NCBI GenBank assembly: GCA_025769875.1
Contig: JAGFNK010000081.1
Coordinates: forward strand, 62,001-126,000
Length of the DNA stretch: 64,000 nucleotides
Direction: 5' to 3'
DNA from: Russula earlei
Lineage: Eukaryota > Basidiomycota > Agaricomycetes > Russulales > Russulaceae
Part shown: positions 42,800 to 55,089 of the stretch, in pieces
Layout of the letters: every line of letters starts with the position of its first letter
Position numbering within the stretch: the first letter of the stretch is position 1
Notes under the pieces: generated by a model
What the model saw: the letters and a program-made list of their open reading frames with translations, nothing else
What the model was told of the DNA's origin: nothing
Database searches by the model: none
Position numbers and translations under genes: made by a program

Positions 42800-45352
42800 C
42801 TGATGCGGAGCCGTCGCCCCGCTATTCTGTGGCACGGACTGATGCAAACCCGGGGCGCCCGCGTTGCTACTCACACCTGACGATAGTGACGACGAAGTTG
42901 TGTTCTGCGGCGGGGGGGCCGGTTGCTGCTGCTGTCGTTGCTGTTGCTGCGGTGGTTGTGGTTGTGGTGGTTGTGGTGGTTGCTGGTACCTTCACGTACT
43001 CGAACCGGTCTGCATCTGCTGTGGTGGTGGTCCCTGTTGAGGCATACGTCCTTGGGCCGTGCCGTCGCGTTTATGTTTCGCCAGTAAGCTTGCCAGGAAG
43101 CGCGAGTACAACTTTGGTGTGTGGCGCTCATCAATTGTAATATGGGGAGACCCGATCGTGGCAATGAGGCGTTCGATCACTTGGTAGACCTCGGTTTCAA
43201 GCCCCGGGGTGATAAACCTTGAGCATTGTGGGCGTAGAAGCTACAGCAGATGTAAGTCAGGAACTCCGACCAAGGCCACGGGGGGCGATAGAAAGCGGGA
43301 CGGGGTACCTTGAGTATGAACGCCGAGGCGAACGCGGCAAATACGAAATAACGTTAGGCTTGCTCAGAGGGAAGTGGCCCAGTGTTTCACGCACCATCTG
43401 GTGCAAAACGTATGTAACCTGTTGGGACCAAGGAATCGACGAGAACCGTGACGACGGTCTTGACGCTCTCCAGGCTCTTGAAGAATACCAGTCTCATATC
43501 AATTTTGGCCGACAATGCACCATGGTGTGAAATCTCTCACCCTTGTGAAGAAGACCTCGTCATCCGCTTCAAGGCCCCGTTGGAAAACGTTTTGGAATCC
43601 GAAAGAGAATATGACCAGCCTCGCATAATTGGTGCAGCTGTAATGCGAAAGAAACACAGGTGAGCCGGCGAATCTGGCAAAACAAACGCCAGAGAGACAT
43701 ACAATGGAAGAAGCTTGACGCGAAATTCGCAGGCGGCGTCTGTAACGTACGAAGATCGAGGGCGTTGTCAGACGAGTCCGAGATAGCCGAAACGACGAGT
43801 GAAACGCACCAGAGTGGTCCGAATCCCGTTCGAAGCGCTCTGCCCACTCCTGACGACAGTTGTTCAATAGCCGATCATGCTCCAGCGTCACGGCCCGGAA
43901 GTCGATTGAGCGATTCAAGCTATTGGGTGCAGTGAGATCCGAGAACACTTCTTGGTGGAATTTGTTGACAATCCGGAACAGCGACGTGTAAGCGATTATA
44001 TGCACGTCATACTGATAAGCAAGGACAAGTCAGCCAAGTTTACAAATGCTAGCGGAGGGGAGAAGGAGGAGGAGCGGATAACACAACGTACAGGGTGGTT
44101 GTTCGGGGAGGACTTGTACCATTCGAGAGATTTACGCACGATGCTAGATATCGATCATTAGCGAGGAGGGAGAAAGTCGACGAGAAGAAAAAACGTACAA
44201 ATCCTCTTTCAACGTCGATGGCTTGCCAAACTGCGTAGCGGTTTACTTGTCGATGTTAAAACAGATTATCCATATCCGGGTGCGGTTCAACATCTCCAGC
44301 TCCTGCTGCTCTGTAGTCGGCTTCTTCGGAGGCAGGATATGTAGATTCAGATCTGTCGCAATTCTAACGCCACAGAGTTCGAGTCAGTTTGGACCATGAC
44401 ATGTGGAAGATCCACACACCGAATCGCGAGACCGGTGTACAACCAACTACGATCTTCTTCCCACCGGCGGGCGGGCACAGCATAGATGCTCAAGAGAATA
44501 TATGCTTGGCACAGCTCAACAGATTTCCGTCCATCAATCAGTGCATTGGCCGCGGCCGTCTTGGCAAAGTGCACGGCGGTCGGGTACACTTCGCGCTTTT
44601 CTGAGTACCGTAATGAGATTGCAAAGACTATATGAGGGATATAGCAGGTGAACACATGGACGTTGCTGGAGGGGGGGGGGGGGGTTGTGACGAACCAACA
44701 GTGAATAAGGCTGGACACCGGGAAAGGTCAGGGCGGGCGTGTGTAATTTGGGCTCATGCAGTGAGATGAACGGCTGCGATTCCAGATACTAATGAGAGTT
44801 TCTGCACACAAATGTAAACATAATTAATCCGCGTATAGAAACTGGCCAATGCGAGGTCGGTGGACTCGTCTTGTCGATTAATGACTTGCGCAGACCGAGA
44901 TCCATAGACGGGCCTGGCATAAAATACGACTTGTTGGCAACACCCTATCAACGATACGAAAGAACCAGAAGCAACACACCAATTCAGAAAATGTTCCATG
45001 TTGACAAGAATAATCTCGCACCACTTCGTCGTCGTCCGCCGCGCCATTTTCCTTACGCGTCTTCTCCAGTGCAGTACTTGTGGAATCCCTCGATGTACTG
45101 ATCGCAAGATTTGCAAGGAGCCCGATGGGAACAGCATCGTCTGGATATGGATCAATGTCTGATTCTACGAGGGTGTTGGGCGACACTGGTACATCTTCCG
45201 AGCCTGACGAGGGAGGGCGTTGTTGAGCACGTTTCTGGGACGCCGGCTCTTCGCCGGATTCATCCGATTGGCCGGCGACTTTTACGGCACGCGTGTCGAG
45301 GTGAAACGGATTCGCGGCGGGGGCAGAGCGGGCAGGTGAGCGAAAGTTGCGT
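42800..45352 (-). pseudogene. Zn2Cys6 regulator, middle homology region
   Basis: Exons on the minus strand give: DDAVPIGLLANLAIST (about 45,100), YFMPGPSMDLGLRKSLID (about 44,900), PFISLHEPKLHTPALTF (about 44,730), HFAKTAAANALIDGRKSVEL and ARRWEEDRSWLYTGLAIR (44,580-44,410), AYTSLFRIVNKFHQEVFSD (about 43,970), LVIFSFGFQNVFQRGLEAD (about 43,580), and IDERHTPKLYSRFLASLL (about 43,110), followed by a Gln/Pro-rich tail. This is the fungal-specific transcription factor domain in the correct order. A 14-base G tract lies in one intron. Several exons seem open, so decay after the insertions may be recent. Confidence 0.75.
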
Positions 45353-48200
45353 TCTTTTCGCGGTGGGTTGAGTTACCATAAAAGGCGATTTTGTTGGCAA
45401 GAGAATCGGTACATCAATTATGCATTTAAATGTCACCAAATCATTTTCTCAATTACATATTTAATGACTTATTTATTAGCTATTAGACAAATAAATTAAA
45501 TTGATACAAAAAAAGATTTTGTATTGTAAGGAACAGCAACAGTTGAGGCCGTTAGAGGCAGCGGTGCGAGTCCAAAGGGACCTGGTGCAAGGGAGGCGGC
45601 GGCATCGGAGGGAGGGGGGTTCCGAGGGAGGGACGACGGTTCCCCGAGGGCACGCGTGCGCGCATTCGCGGCGGCAGATGTTGCATCGGGCTTGGCGTGC
45701 TTGCCCGACCGTTCGCCCCCGGCGTACGGATCATCGTGAACACGGCAGCGCTTTCCCTTAGCGACGCCGATGCTTTGCGCTGTCAATCCCCGCGCGTCGG
45801 GGAGACTGGTCCGTTGTTTTGGGCCCCGTTTGAGTTTGACACCCATACGCTCGGCTGTCTCCGTCCACGTTTTCTGATTGGGCGCGATCACTTCCTTATC
45901 AGGTAAGACCTTGGAGCCTTGAATTAAATTGATTGCGGCTGCCAAACTGTATTTGGCGGCCCGCGTGGCCTCAACGATCTCCGCTGTTTGATTAGCGTTT
46001 TCAAGCCTAGATGTGAGATCGCGCGATAATGATATGATCTCCTGTGAGAGAGATACTAGGCTCTCCCTTGGTGTGGATGAAGAAGATGATGGGGATGGGG
46101 GGTCAGGTGATTTATTTGCACTTTCCTTTTGTGTGCTCCCCTCAGGACAGAGGTAGGGAAAGTGGATGTAGATTGCTGCAATGTGTTTGCAGAATCTAAT
46201 CCGGGGATAATCTGTGCAATCACAAGTTGACTTCATCAGATCGATTGAGTAAAACGCGCCGGAACGGGACTGTGAAGCGACGTGAAAGCAGATCTCATCG
46301 AATTGCAAGATTGAATCTTGTGAGATGCTCTCGGCACGGGTGAAAATTATATGACGCCTGTCAGCCGCCAGGTCCCGACCATCGAGCCCGACGTTCTGCC
46401 GTTCGTGCCTGTTTTGGTAATACGGCACCATGCGACGCACTAGAACAAATAATATTCAATCGATCCGCCGATTGCGCTTGCCGTCGAGCCAATGTGATTT
46501 GAGGACATGATGATATCTAAAAAGATTGAGTCATCTTATCTTTAGATCGGGAGGATCACATACGCTTCGATCAACATGTTGGTGTCCCCTTCCTCAAAGA
46601 TATGTCGATTTTTCCGGTAAACCATGGACCACATATGCACCACAGGCATCCATTGGGACCCAAGATAGTTCACAAAAGTTTCTGGAACCTGAGGATCAGT
46701 GGAGATCTCCTCCCAGATTTGTAGAAAGTCGGCCTGATCATCTGTATGTACCCATCTCTTGATCTTATCCCACAGATCAGGAAAATTGTTAGCATGGAAG
46801 TGTGATCGCATCGCGCGCAACATGTGCCACTTGCAAAGCCATATCCGACTTCCCGGATAGGCAATCTTGAGGGCGGCAATCTGCGCAGCATCACGATCTG
46901 TCATAATAATAGACGGCCGGATAGCCGGACTGGCATCCCTGACCCAATGGACAAAAAAGGATATTGTGTCCTTTGTTCCATTGGATGCCAGCATCCAGGC
47001 AACAGGCACACCTATCCGGAAAGGGTAAGCGCGCTAAATTGACATTTAGTAAATATTACGCACCATGTCCCCAGTGATCGCGCGCGATCATGGTAAATAA
47101 TAAGAAGTCCGGATATTGAGTAATATTATGAGTTGCATCGATACCGATGAAGCCGTTCCCGAGGCGGCGGAATGCCTCCATTTGGAAAGGGGTCTGGATG
47201 CATAATACATATGCATCCTCCTGCAGATTTGATTGAGATGGGGCACTGTGCACCCTGTCTTTGTAAAAAACATTTGTTTTTTCATCTGTAAACCTGTCCA
47301 ACCAGAGCCTGGTGGAGATAGCATCCTCTGGATGCAGCCTGATAATCTCATCTTCCATTTCCCGGGCCATGCGGCTTACATCCCGGAGCGAGATGAATCG
47401 GTCTCGGCTGCCATCGGGCGATGAATCCTGAATATCGCGTACCTTTCCATTATTAAGTTAGCGAATAAAAATAAAATAAATTCAATACAGGCACTTACTA
47501 TTTCCCGTGGATCAACCTTCTTTGACAGCATGAATTTAATTTTATCACGCGCTACGCGTGACATTCGTGTGTAAGCAAGATTAGCAATTCCAATTTCATG
47601 GGAATGCTCGCTTGCATATTGTCCAAGAATGGTAGGCGCGTCCGCGTAAGACTTGATGACTATTCGGCAACGGCAACCCGTCTTCTTGATCTCGGATCTC
47701 CGTGTGCAATCGGGGTGCTTCTTTACATAACTCAAAGCTCCCCCGGATAGTTGGCGGGAGCAGACGAAAACCTTCTTTGTCCATCCCTGCCCATGCTTGG
47801 TGCTCGATGGAATCAATTCAATTGAGTGAGCCAATTCTTCTTGCCGGTGCCACGCATCGAAATCGGCTGCTGTCGGCCATTCCATGGGGTATCCGCCGTG
47901 CTCCCGGTCATAATTGAGTCCTCCCCTCTTTCCAGAATTGGCAGTGATCTGGAAACATTGTGTCGCAAAAGGGGCGCTCGGGCCGGAATGGGCGGATGAT
48001 GCAGATGGCGCGCCAATCAATCGGAAACAAGATTGCATTTCTTTTTTTTTTTGGTAGGGGGAAAATGGTAAGGAGTTATCTTATTATTAACCCACTTATA
48101 TAACTGAATTACATCCGTTAACGCGTGATTGAAGTCCCGACTCTCTTGCCGACACAATCGCCTTTTATGGTAATTCAACACGCCGCGAAATGTCAAAGAC
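45353..48200 (-). mobile_element. MULE (Mutator-like element)
   Basis: The ends share about 50 bp in inverted orientation, with TTACCATAAAAGGCGATT and GGCAAGAGA, at 45,360-45,410 and 48,140-48,195. A clear 9 bp target duplication was not resolved. Inside is a MULE transposase gene. The element separates the linker of the Zn2Cys6 gene from its middle domain. Confidence 0.8.
45496..48038 (-). pseudogene. MULE transposase, one TGA
   Basis: The N-terminal WRKY/FAR1-like zinc region has CTRRSEIKKTGCRCRIVIKS followed by a paired-His motif (ASEHSHEIG). The catalytic core has GIDATHNITQYP, then IIMTDRDAAQIAALK and LCKWHMLRA. A C-terminal SWIM finger reads CDCTDYPRIRFCKHIAAI. Introns are supported near 47,508-47,453 (GTAAGT), about 47,063-47,010 (GTGCGT...GGATAG) and about 46,560-46,510. 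The only disabling change I see is TGA at 46,458-46,456 in a segment reading RRID-stop-ILFVLVRRMVPYY, where Arg CGA is expected. It is otherwise complete. Confidence 0.8.
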
Positions 48201-48674
48201 TGTGAGCAAACGGAGGACTGCAGCCGGTCGAGCCACGCGATCACAGTCTACCGGTGTTGATCATTTGAAGATGTTGCATTGCGGTATATGCCTCGATGGA
48301 GAGAGTAGTGGTCAGATATGGGTTGTGGAGCTGACGTGACGAGGTCGGATTGAGCGCCGAAATCTTGACAAGATGTGGGAGAGGGGACGTACCTGCTTTA
48401 TGAGGGAATCGATTAGCTCGTTCTTTTGTTTTATCTGGGCAAGAAGATATTCGCGTTTACTAAAGGGCGAAAACGGGCATTCGTCATCGTCATCGGAAGA
48501 GAGGGAGCGCGGGAATGGACAGTGTTTAGCATTTTGGGAGAAGGGGCGATAGAAAGGAGATATGATAAACAATTTTTTAAAGCGCATAACGGTGAGTAAA
48601 AATAAACTAGGATGAGTCAGGTGGGAGGGCGCTCACCTTCGGGGACTGCTGGGTTTTCGACCTTCGACAATACA
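48201..48674 (-). pseudogene. Zn2Cys6 regulator, linker and coiled-coil piece
   Basis: Minus strand: CIVEGRKPSSPR (about 48,668-48,635), an intron starting GTGAGC, then KREYLLAQIKQKNELIDSLI (48,455-48,395), the short coiled coil next to the zinc cluster. Another intron follows, then LSIEAYTAMQHLQMINTGRL and AWLDRLQSSV (48,300-48,210). The frame changes before AWLDRL. The copia element splits this piece from the zinc cluster just before its last Cys codon. Confidence 0.75.
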
Positions 48675-48679
48675 GTCGT

Positions 48680-48915
48680 TGTTGGAAATGCAGCCACCGC
48701 GTGGCAGAGAAACGGACCGAACGGACTGGATAGTTAGAACGCCGTGTTGATACCACCGTTCCTTTTTCCTCAGTCTTTCATATACAAGACTGAGGTCAGT
48801 AGCACATTCCTTTACCATTTACATATACTCATTATGTACATAGCCTTCGTCCAACAGGTTAGCTTACTAACCTAATATCAGTCTTTCATATACAAGACTG
48901 AGCCTTCGTCCAACA
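48680..48915 (+). repeat. copia 5' LTR
   Basis: 236 bp with TGTTGG/CCAACA ends. It contains the twice-repeated phrase CAGTCTTTCATATACAAGAC followed by GCCTTCGTCCAACA-type words. Confidence 0.95.
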
Positions 48916-48930
48916 GATTATGAGACCTGT
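48916..48930 (+). promoter_or_regulatory. copia primer-binding site (half-tRNA type)
   Basis: GATTATGAGACC immediately follows the 5' LTR. TTATGAG is complementary to the anticodon loop CUCAUAA of initiator Met tRNA, the priming mode known for several copia-type elements. Confidence 0.6.
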
Positions 48931-48987
48931 CTGTCTCTGAAAGCTAAATCACTTCCATAAACAGCCAACATTTCGTAACAACATAAC

Positions 48988-51900
48988 ATGAGTTCCTCAG
49001 CATCATCCCCAGCGCCTTCATCCTCGAAAGGAAAGAGCTCTCCCACAGGTGGAGCCGCGGGAAAAATGGGCAGAACCAAACTCCAACATCATGATGTGCC
49101 GATCCTCCAAGACGGTGCAGATGAATATGCTGACTGGAAGGGAGTAATGGAGGCAATATTCGAAGCAACAGATCTGTTAAACATCGTAAACGGAACTGAA
49201 AAGAAACCGGACGCAAACGTCGACCCCGATGCCGCCGACGACTGGACGGCAAGGGACCGCGAAGCGCGCGCCCAAATCTTTATGTCCGTACGAGGGCACG
49301 CTCTCAAAACAATACTTGGCGTAAAAGGTTCCACAGAGTGCTGGAAAAAGCTTTCAATTCGATTCGAAGGGCAAGGCGACCAACAAGTCGCCCACTTATT
49401 GTCAGACCTATATCTGACCACCCTCTCGGACACCGAAGCAATGGCTCCCCAGCTCGAGCACAAAATGCAGCTCACACGCACGCTCGAAACACTCGGATAC
49501 CCAATACCCGAAAACCTTCTCGCATGGATGATCATCATTGCACTCCCGGAAATGTTGGAAACTCATAAAACCATACTGTATTCCATGCCTTCCGACAAGC
49601 TCAGTACTGACTATGTCATTGGCCAAATCCTGGCGAACGAACAACGCTGGATCCGCGCGACTGGTACCACTGCAGCGGCCTACTTTGCCAAGGCGGGTAA
49701 AAAGGAGAAAAATAAAAACAACCAAAGCGAGAAAAATAACAAAAAGTGCACCCACTGCAAGCGCAAGGGACACGAAGTAACGGAGTGCTAGAAACTCCAC
49801 AGGAAACCCACCGAGAAGGCAAAAGTCGCAGCCACTGATGCTAGCGTGCCGGGATCACCGATGTCCACATCGCTGACACTTACCAGCGCCGCGATCGCCA
49901 ACGTCCCAGATCCTGACTATGTTATTAGATTATACCATGCAGTTGGGGACGATCCTGACCTGACCACCGCCCACGCGTTAAAGACCCAGGATGAACTTCG
50001 AACAGCCAACCTCGCTAACAGTTGGCTCATCGACTCTGGGGCATCTCGCATAATGACCTCTCACCGTGAATGGTTCAACCAATATACCACTCTCCCAAAC
50101 CCAACTCAAGTCATGCTTGGAGATAATAGTTCTATTCCTGCGATTGGAGTCGGCCAAGTACAAGTCCGAATGCATGCAAACGGCGCGTGGAGCAACGTTA
50201 TGTTCCGCGACGTCCTGCACGTCCCAGACTTACACGGAAATCTCTTGTCAGTTTCCCATCTGGCTCGACACAGCGCAGAAGTGCGATTCCAGAGTCAGAC
50301 ATGTGGCATATATGAACAGAACCAGCTAATATGTGAAGGGTCCCTACACGGTACACTATACGTCATGGCCATATCCTCCCCCAAGTCCCTGTCCGCGCGC
50401 ATCGCGACGCTGGACCACTTCCCCGCGGAAGGCGACAAGCCATATGCAGTCGCCCTCACCGCGCGCCTCAAAACATCCAAGGCCTCCCTACATGTTTGGC
50501 ACCGGCGTCTCGGCCACTTGAATACCGACACCATAACCCGGATGCTGAAGAAAGGGATGGTGAAAGGGATGGAGATTACCGGAAAGCGACTCACCACCAG
50601 TATTTGTGAGCCTTGCTTGAAGGGAAAGCAAACGTGCCTCGAAATCTTGAAGGCGACGGAAACGCGCGCTGATGTCGTGTTAGGCCGCATCTTCTCTGAC
50701 ATCTGTGGGAAGATGCCCACTAGAACACCCCAGGGTCATGAGTACTTTGTCACCTTTGTGGATGACAAGTCGAGGAAAGTGTTTGTTGGTGGACTTAAAT
50801 TCAAATCCGACACACTTGAGCACCTCAAAGCGTTCATGGCACGTGCTGAAGTCGAAACCGGTCAGCGGCTGAAAGTCCTCCGCTCCGACGGAGGGGGCGA
50901 ATACACTGGGAAAGAGTCTCAGAAGTTCCTCACAGAGAAAGGAATTAGGCTGGAACTCACCACCCCAGACACATCTCAGCATAACGGGGTCGCGGAACGT
51001 ATGAACCGGATGCTCTTGGACAAAGTCCGGGCAATGCTCACGGACGCCTCGCTGCCCGAGTCCTTCTGGCTCCATGCCCTTGAATACGCGGCGCATATCC
51101 ACAACGTCACCCCCACACATGCACTCGATGACATGACACCCGAGGAAGCCTGGAGCGGGAACAAACCCGACCTCTCACGGCTTCGCGTCTTTGGCGTGCG
51201 TGCATTCGTCCACATCCCGGAGGATAAACGCACCAAGTTAGATGCGAGGTCACTGGTGTGCACACTTCTGGGATATGCTCCCCAGAGGAAAGCCTACAAA
51301 CTTATCCACCGGCCCACTCACCGCATCCTTGAATCGCGCGACGTCGTATTCGATGAAGGGGGCCCAGCAATTCCGCACGTTGAGCGGACAGTCCTCGAAT
51401 CCGACTCAGACAGCGAAAATGAACAGGCAGATGGGGTGGAAAATGAGATTGAGGGGGCGGAAGGCCCACAACTGACGGTAGAGGCGGAACTACCACCGCG
51501 CGCCGAACCGCAACGTGCGGTCGACACCGCTCCACCTGCCCAGCCATCAATACAAGCAGTACAACCTACACCATACGAAGTGGACAACGTACCTGTCCAG
51601 CCCACTTCCGGACGACCGAGGCGTACCATACACGCACCAACTCGTGATGACGACCCCCGGTATTCCACCACATCGTACACGCAACGTAAGAAACGTACCG
51701 AACGAGGAAACGTGGCACACATTGATGTGACCACTGACCCAAAAACGTATGCAGAAGCCATGTCCCGCCCCGATGCGGCGGAATGGGAAATGGCTTGCGA
51801 CGATGAGCGTCGCGCGTTCGAGTCCATGGATGTGTTCGAAATTGTCCCGCGGCCACAAAACCGAAAGGTAGTTGGCAGCAAATGGGTCTTCAAAATAAAG

Positions 51901-53276
51901 AGGGGACCGGACGGAACAATAATCAAATATAAAGCTCGCCTTGTCGCGCAGGGATTCACCCAGATCGAAGGTATCGACTTCGACGAAACCTTCGCGCCCG
52001 TCGCGAAACTCGCGTCCCTACGTGCGATCCTCGCCCTAGCCGCTGCGCACAACCTAGAGGTCCATCAGATGGATGTCAAGTCAGCATACTTGAACGGAGA
52101 GCTGAAAGATGAAATCTACATGGACGCACCTCCCGGCTTCGACATTCCAAACGGCATGGTACTGAAACTACTCAAAGCCGTCTATGGGACTAAGCAAGGG
52201 GGGAGAGTCTGGTATGAGAACATCAAAGACTCACTAGGTGACATGGGCTACACCCACACTGATGCCGACCACGCCATCTTCGTCCATCGTAACCGCGAGC
52301 GCCTGTCCATAATTGCGCTCTACGTTGATGATATCACCATGGTCTCTGATGACCTAGATTCCATCAACATTGACAAAAACAAACTAAAACAGAAGTATCA
52401 GATGACGGACCTAGGGGAGATAACCTGGATACTCGGTGTACACAGTCACGCGAAACCGGGAAGAGGGCTGGATAGCACTCTCTCAGGAGAAATACGTTGA
52501 AGAAGTTCTTCAACGCCTAGGGAAGTCGGACGTTCGACCGATCAGCACCCCCATGCTAGCAAATGAACACCTCCTGAAAGTGGACGCACCGGATGTGGAC
52601 GTCAAGTCCTACCAACTGCACACTCGGAGCCATCATGTACCTCATGCTAGGCACCCGACCTGATCTCGCCTTCACTGTCGCAGCCCTTGGACGACACGCT
52701 GCGTGCCCCGGAAATGACCATCAACGCGCACTCGACCGCGCCATCCGATACATCCGAGGCACAAGCGACAAATGCCTAGTCTTCCAACGCGGTCTCGGGA
52801 CTCAGCCAACCCTAGTTGGGTACGCGGATGCAGACTGGGCCAGCGACGTGAACGATCGCAAGTCCACATCGGGCTTCGTCTTCATGTTGGCAGGAGGGGC
52901 TGTGAGTTGGAGCTCAAAGAAACAAGCCTCGGTTGCATTGTCGAGCACCGAGGCAGAATACATTGCAGGAGCACATGCCTCTAAAGAGGCCATTTGGCTG
53001 AGACGTCTACTCACCGAATTGGGTGAAGACACACATCTCCCCACCACTCTCCATATCGACAACCAGTCAGCCATCGCCATCGCAAAGAACCCGGAGTTCC
53101 ATGACCGCACGAAACACATTGAAGTGAGACACCACTTCCTGCGCCAGAAAGTCGAGCTCTGCGAAGTCGAACTCGCCTACATCCCTACTGGGGAACAACT
53201 TGCGGATGTGCTGACGAAGGGGCTGAGTCGAGAGAAACATGAGCATTTTATGCAGGAGATGGGAATACGCCACTAG
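48988..53276 (+). pseudogene. gag-pol: copia gag-pol polyprotein, lightly damaged
   Basis: Gag (48,988 to about 49,790) ends with a knuckle CTHCKRKGHEVTEC. A TAG at 49,789 follows, where Trp is expected. The same frame then has protease SWLIDSGASRIMTSH, integrase zinc domain (HRRLGH...CEPCLKGK) and core (FSDICGK, LRSDGGGEY, HNGVAERMNR). RT follows with QMDVKSAYLNGELKDEIYM and YVDDITM. A frameshift near 52,445 (after WILGV) and another near 52,620 separate RT from RNase H (ADADWASDVNDRKSTSG, LSSTEAEYIA). One nonsense change and two frameshifts inactivate an otherwise young copy. Confidence 0.93.
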
Positions 53277-53289
53277 GGCTGAGGGGGCG
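53276..53289 (+). promoter_or_regulatory. copia polypurine tract
   Basis: AGGGCTGAGGGGGCG-type purine run directly before the 3' LTR. Confidence 0.6.
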
Positions 53290-53525
53290 TGTTGGAAATG
53301 CAGCCACCGCGTGGCAGAGAAACGGACCGAACGGACTGGATAGTTAGAACGCCGTGTTGATACCACCGTTCCTTTTTCCTCAGTCTTTCATATACAAGAC
53401 TGAGGTCAGTAGCACATTCCTTTACCATTTGCATATACTCATTATGTACATAGCCTTCGTCCAACAGGTTAGCTTACTAACCTAATATCAGTCTTTCATA
53501 TACAAGACTGAGCCTTCGTCCAACA
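53290..53525 (+). repeat. copia 3' LTR
   Basis: Same length and ends as the 5' LTR, with one substitution seen. Confidence 0.95.
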
Positions 53526-53530
53526 GTCGT

Positions 53531-54461
53531 GCTCGCCAAATCTGCAACGCTTGCACACATTCTCCCCAGGAGAAAAATAGCATTTCATCTGATGCGCGCA
53601 TAGGATCGAGGTGCCAAGGATAAAAGGATGATCGGGATTCGGAATTGGTGTTCGCAATGGAAGCGGAACGTCAGAGCCATTCTGTCATCGCATCAGTGGG
53701 GAGCGGGAGGAACGCACCTTGAGGCGTTTGCAAGTAGGTACACGCTCCGGGACTGAGTTAGTAGCGAGGATACAAGATATGACGGAAGCACGGAACCGCG
53801 GTCAGGAGCAGTTCGAGATGCCCGGGTTGAGAGCGGGTACAAGTTGGAACGAAAAAAAAAATTCGGGAGGTAAGGTCGTTCGAGCGATAAAGAGAATACC
53901 AAGTGGCAACACGAACGTGAAACGGCAGGCAAGCCGAAAAATCAAGGCATGAACATAAAATTGAAGGGAAGGGAAAGGCATCAGCCTCGGAGAAAGTTGC
54001 GGTATAAAATGGTAAAGCACACTCACAGTCGATTGATATTCGACTGAGGTACGTTTGGGTCAACGCTCGTGTTTACCATGTCGATCATCGTCGTCAGTCT
54101 CGGGCTTTCGGTGTTTGCGCTTAGTAATTAAGAGGCGTGGACTCGTCCCTTCGTCTAAGGCTCGTACTCACAACGAATATGGGGGCATTGGACGAGCCAC
54201 TGACAGCGTGGTACTGGTCCAAATGGGTGAAATACGCGATGTGGGCGGAAGACTGTTGTCCGACCCAGGCGTGGGAGCCAAACCGGGGGTGAGGAGTCCT
54301 GTCTGTTGACCTTGGTGCTGGCGCTGAGCGTAGGCATCAGCATGGGGGTCTAGAGGGTACTGGGAGACCAGGTTGGCGGTGTAGGTGGTGTCGGACGTCG
54401 ACTGGTGGGCTGAGCCTCCATGGCTGGCTGGGCCGAAAAAGGTAGGAGTAGCGCCAATCAT
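53531..54461 (-). pseudogene. Zn2Cys6 regulator, N-terminal and zinc-cluster piece
   Basis: The N-terminal exon opens MIGATPTFFGPASHGG (54,461) and carries YPLDPHADAYA and TGLLTPGLAPTPGSD. Next come a basic stretch (KRKHRKPETDDD) and an intron-like gap with a GTGAGTG donor. The cluster starts near 53,730 (CTY then CKRL-type sequence, shifted by one inserted T) and ends with CKRCRFGEHD near 53,545, where the copia element is inserted before the final Cys. Together with the pieces at 48,200, 42,800 and 40,401 it makes a complete regulator spread over 14 kb. DNA binding as a transcription factor is family knowledge; the target is unknown. Confidence 0.72.
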
Positions 54462-54679
54462 TCTGGATGCGGATCGGAGAGATGATGGGAAGAAGGGAAG
54501 AGTGGGAAGGGAATGCCCTTGGAATTAATCCTTGACCTTACGAGCAAAGCAAGAGAACAGACGTGTATATAAATTGTGAGGGTCAAATACAATTGTACAG
54601 ATATTAAGTAGTACGAGCGTCCCTGTCTCACACGCAGAAGTTTGACACGATTCTAAGTTGAAGATGCTCTCTTTCATGT

Positions 54680-55035
54680 TATAAACCCTTTCTGGGATGC
54701 GGTGGCGGAGGAGGCCAGGTTTGATCACGGAGATACTTCAAAGCATAGATGGTGGCCAGTGTTTTGCCAGTCTCGGCGGAAGCGCCGCCCCGTGGCCAAT
54801 TTCACTACATTCGACCCAAGACGGCTCACACAAAGCGGTGGCGTGGTAAATTCTTTGGTGACCGGGACCGGTTTGAAACACAGACGAGGAGAATTATGGA
54901 ACGAGGCTGCCTCTTGGATGGTCTCGGAGACAGTTCTGGAGTTTCACTGCGCAGTCCGGTTCTGCAGGAGGGCTCATTTCTTGGGGTCGGGGATCCCGAC
55001 CAGAAGAAATCGGGACCGATGCTACACCCATGATG
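54680..55035 (-). pseudogene. Short dsRBD-like gene, one stop
   Basis: Minus strand, MGVASVPISSGRDP start (55,033), then CAVKLQNCLRDHPRGSLVP and a TAA where the Trp of PWFSW is expected. The second strand (YHATAL) and, after the conserved intron, the AKTLATIYALKYLRDQ helix follow. The Gly-rich turn is changed (GHGAALPP). Same gene order relative to the Zn2Cys6 N-terminus as at 23,707-24,270. Confidence 0.6.
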
Positions 55036-55089
55036 AGCGTGTGCGTATGTGCGTATGTGTGCAGGGGTGGCTTGGATAGTTCGCAGGTG

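Larger units (their letters stand above)
48680..53525 (+). mobile_element. Ty1/copia retrotransposon, near full length and young
   Basis: The 236 bp LTRs (TGTTGG...CCAACA) differ at one position that I can see (A/G near 48,824 and 53,434). The target duplicate GTCGT is present at both sides (48,675-48,679 and 53,526-53,530). Integrase precedes reverse transcriptase, which defines Ty1/copia. It is inserted in a Zn2Cys6 gene and is the most recent insertion recognisable here. Confidence 0.95.

Noticed and set aside
45501..45906. Plus-strand frames opposite the MULE C-terminus
   Set aside because: Antisense shadows of the GC-rich C-terminal tail of the MULE transposase.
48675..53530. Possible endogenous retrovirus
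   Set aside because: Integrase precedes RT and there is no envelope gene. It is an ordinary Ty1/copia element.
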